This document shows, one piece after another, positions 61,501 to 64,000 of a DNA stretch of 64,000 nucleotides. Below the pieces are notes generated by a model that saw nothing but the letters and a program-made list of their open reading frames with translations, searched no databases and was not told the origin of the DNA. The translations under genes were made by a program, and so were the position numbers. Source of the DNA: Protula sp. h YS-2021 (taxonomy: Eukaryota > Annelida > Polychaeta > Sabellida > Serpulidae). The stretch is taken from contig OX457034.1 in NCBI GenBank assembly GCA_949752745.1, forward strand, positions 3,320,646-3,384,645, in the 5' to 3' direction. Numbering within the stretch: position 1 is the first letter of the stretch; each line of letters begins with the position of its first letter.

Positions 61501-64000
61501 GCTGCAAACGTCCTTCCGGAAAAGAAAATAGGCGAGAAAAGCAAGAAAAGAAAAAAAACTGGTGGAAAAGTAAGAAATCAGGGAAAATATGCCTGAAAGA
61601 TCTTTAGGAAGAGGAAACAAACGAGAAAACACACGAAAAGACGAGAAAACAGCATTAAATGTAAGAAATCAAAATGAAATAAGCCGGAAATGTTCTTCTG
61701 TAACAGGAAATAATCGAGAAAAGAGAAGAAAGAAAGAGAAAAGGGGAGGAAATCTAAGAAATAGGTTTGAAAATAGTCCGGAAACGAATTTCAGGAAAAG
61801 AAAATAGGCGAGAAAAGGCAAGAAAAGAACAGAAAGCAGGATGAAATGTAAGAAATCAAGACGAAATAGGCCGGAAATGTTCTTCTGGAAGAGAAAATAG
61901 GCGAGAAAAGGCAAGAAAAGAAGAGAAAACAGGAGGCAAACTGAGAAATCAGGAAAAATACGCTGAGAACGATCTGGTGGAAGTGAAAATTGGTGACAAA
62001 AGACAAGAAAAGAAGAGAAAAGGGATGAAATCAAAGAAATCAAGAGGAAATAGGCCGGAAACGATCTTCAGGAAAAGAAAACAGGCTAGAAAGAAAAAGA
62101 AAAGAAGTTAAAATTGGATGAAATGTAAGAAATCAAGAGGAAGTAGGCCGGAAACGCTCTTCTGGAAGAGAAAATAGTCGAGAACACACAAGATGAGAAA
62201 AGTAAACAGGATGAAATCTAAGAAATATGGAGAAAATAAGTCGGAAACGAATTTGAGAAAGAAAAAATAGGCGACAAAAGTCAAGAAAAGAAGAGAAAAC
62301 AGGTGGAAATCTGAGAAATCAGGAAAAATAGGCTGGAAGCGATCTGGTGGAAGATAAAATTGGCGAGAAAAGAGAAGAAAAGAAGAGAAAATTGGATGAA
62401 ATGTAAGAATTCAAGAGGAAATGGGCCGGAAACGATCTTCAGGAAGAGAAAATAGCCGAGAACACACAAGATGAGAAGAGTAAACAGGATGAAATGTAAG
62501 AAATATGGAGAAAATAAGTTGGAAACAAATTTGAGGAAGATAAAATAGGCGAGAAAAGGCAAGAAAAGAACAGAAAGCAGGATGAAATGTAAGAAATCAA
62601 GAGGAAATAGGCCGCAAACGTCCTTCTGGAAGAGAAAATAGGCGAGAAAAGGCAAGAAAAGAAGAGAAAACAGGTCGAAAAGTAAGAAATCTGGGAAAAT
62701 ATGCCTGAAACGATCTTCAGGAAGAGAAAATAGACGAGAAATCACAAGAAGAGACGAGAAAACAGCATGAAATGTAAGAAATCAAAATGAAATAGGCCGG
62801 AAATGTTCTTTTGGAAGAGGAAATAATCGAGAAAAGACCAGAAAGAAAGAGAAAAGGAGACGAAATCTAAGAAATAGGTTGAAAATAGTCCGGAAACGAA
62901 TTTCAGGAAGAGAAAATAGGCGAGAAAAAGGCAAGAAAAGAAAAGAAAGCAGGAAGAAATGTAAGAAATCAAGAGGAAATAGTCTGCAACGTCCTTCCGG
63001 AAAAGAAAATAGGCGAGAAAAAGCAAGAAAAGAAGAAAAAAACTGGTGGAAAAGTAAGAAATCAGGGAAAATATGCCTGAAAGATCTTTAGGAAGAGGAA
63101 ACAAATGAGAAAACACACGAAAAGACGAGAAAACAGCATGAAATGTAAGAAATCAAAATGAAATAGGCCGGAAATGTTCTTTTGGAAGAGGAAATAATCG
63201 AGAAAAGACCAGAAAGAAAGAGAAAAGGAGACGAAATCTAAGAAATAGGTTGAAAATAGTCCGGAAACGAATTTCAGGAAGAGAAAATAGGCGAGAAAAG
63301 GCAAGAAAAGAAAAGAAAGCAGGATAAAATGTAAGAAATCAAGAGGAAATAGGCGCCAAACGTCCTTCCGGAAAAGAAAATAGGCAAGAAAAGAAGAGAA
63401 AGCAGGATGAAATGTAAGAAATCAAGACGAAATAGGCCGGAAATGTTCTTCTGGAAGAGAAAATAGGCGAGAAAAGACCAGAAAGAAAGAGAAAAGGAGA
63501 CGAAATCTAAGAAATAGGTTGAAAATAGTCCGGAAACGAATTTCAGGAAGAGAAAATAGGCGAGAAAAGGCAAGAAAAGAAGAGAAAACAGGAGGCAAAC
63601 TGAGAAATCAGGAAAAATACGCTGAGAACGATCTGGTGGAAGTGAAAATTGGTGACAAAAGACAAGAAAAGAAGAGAAAAGGGATGAAATCAAAGAAATC
63701 AAGAGGAAATAGGCCGGAAACGATCTTCAAGAAAAGAAAACAGGCTAGAAAGAAAAAGAAAAGAAGTTAAAATTGGATGAAATGTAAGAAATCAAGAGGA
63801 AGTAGGCCGGAAACGCTCTTCTGGAAGAGAAAATAGTCGAGAACACACAAGATGAGAAAAGTAAACAGGATGAAATCTAAGAAATATGGAGAAAATAAGT
63901 CGGAAACGAATTTGAGAAAGAAAAAATAGGCGACAAAAGTCAAGAAAAGAAGAGAAAACAGGTGGAAATCTGAGAAATCAGGAAAAATAGGCTGGAAGCG
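43580..64000 (+). repeat. satellite array E, 15-monomer higher-order repeats, continues past window
   Basis: This is the longest uninterrupted block (20.4 kb). A landmark segment starts at 44629, 46020, 47411, 48523, 49914, 51304, 52693, 54083, 55474, 56865, 57883, 59915, about 61861, and 63519. Spacings are 1389-1391 bp (15 monomers of 92.7 bp) in eight cases, with 1112 (12), 1018 (11), 2032 (22), about 1946 (21) and about 1658 (18) as exceptions. Two haplotypes of one monomer alternate irregularly: GAAATAAGAGGAAATAGG (43.97, 47.87, 50.65, 52.04, 57.60 kb) and CAAGAGTAAATAGG (45.37, 46.76, 49.26, 53.43, 54.82, 56.22 kb). No gene is seen. Confidence 0.93.

Noticed and set aside
12847..64000. 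Dozens of 60-234-codon open frames in the satellite, Phe/Leu/Ser-rich on the minus strand and Lys/Arg-rich on the plus strand
   Set aside because: They repeat with the 93-bp (31-codon) unit, mirror the purine/pyrimidine bias and begin and end at monomer variants. Nothing suggests selection for protein, so they are treated as by-products of the repeat.
12900..64000. Regularly spaced repeats resembling a CRISPR array
   Set aside because: The whole unit is repeated with no unique spacers, the period is ~93 bp, no cas genes are present, and the surrounding elements are eukaryotic.

Overview
The window is nuclear DNA from an animal, most likely an invertebrate; I cannot name the species. The evidence is its content: a virus-like element with a protein-primed family B DNA polymerase and an adenovirus-type protease, a Ty3/Gypsy element, several Ngaro-type tyrosine-recombinase retrotransposons, TATA boxes in place of bacterial signals, and about 35 kb of a higher-order satellite. 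I see no ordinary host gene, tRNA, rRNA or CRISPR array.

Region 1 (1-8290) is one end of a Polinton/adintovirus-like element that continues beyond the left edge. A plus-strand block (1-1938) carries a small basic core-like protein, an F54H12.2-like protein that may be a capsid protein, and an adenain-type cysteine protease, tightly packed with a 4-bp ATGA overlap. A minus-strand block (2286-7410) carries four small genes, of which 3316-3672 is clearly PC4-like and the other three look like diverged relatives. It also carries a DNA polymerase B with an endonuclease VII-like zinc module, and a C2HC zinc-finger ORF that appears to be the front part of the same polymerase gene, cut off by a frameshift near 6675-6690. 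The two blocks converge on a repeat-filled gap (1939-2285). No integrase or packaging ATPase is visible.

Region 2 (8290-12900) is a junction zone. It holds G-tract and CT/CA-rich tandem cassettes, a near-perfect hairpin at 9413-9459, and the 3' part of a Ty3/Gypsy element. In that element the integrase C-terminal GPY/F module lies upstream of reverse transcriptase and RNase H, which is the Gmr1-like order. A probable LTR (12130-12744) abuts a 155-bp Ngaro 3' end (12745-12899), and the satellite starts at the next base.

Region 3 (12900-64000) is a purine-rich satellite always in one orientation. Its basic monomer is about 93 bp, and diverged monomers are organised into higher-order repeats, mostly 15 monomers (about 1391 bp), with 11-, 12-, 13-, 18-, 19- and 22-monomer variants. 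Four Ngaro insertions interrupt it. The copy at 25405-30579 has complete termini and shows the diagnostic split direct repeats (A1 - genes - B1A2 - B2), no obvious target-site duplication, and Gag and RT in one frame separated by a TAG codon. The copies at 16647-19025 and 31183-33562 are 5' truncated at the same base. The insertion at 36829-43579 is a composite with an internal duplication. Shared junctions show that some insertions were copied along with the satellite rather than inserted anew.

All assignments come from reading motifs by eye. No database search or alignment program was run. The many long open frames inside the satellite are judged to be by-products of a 31-codon monomer and are not listed as genes.
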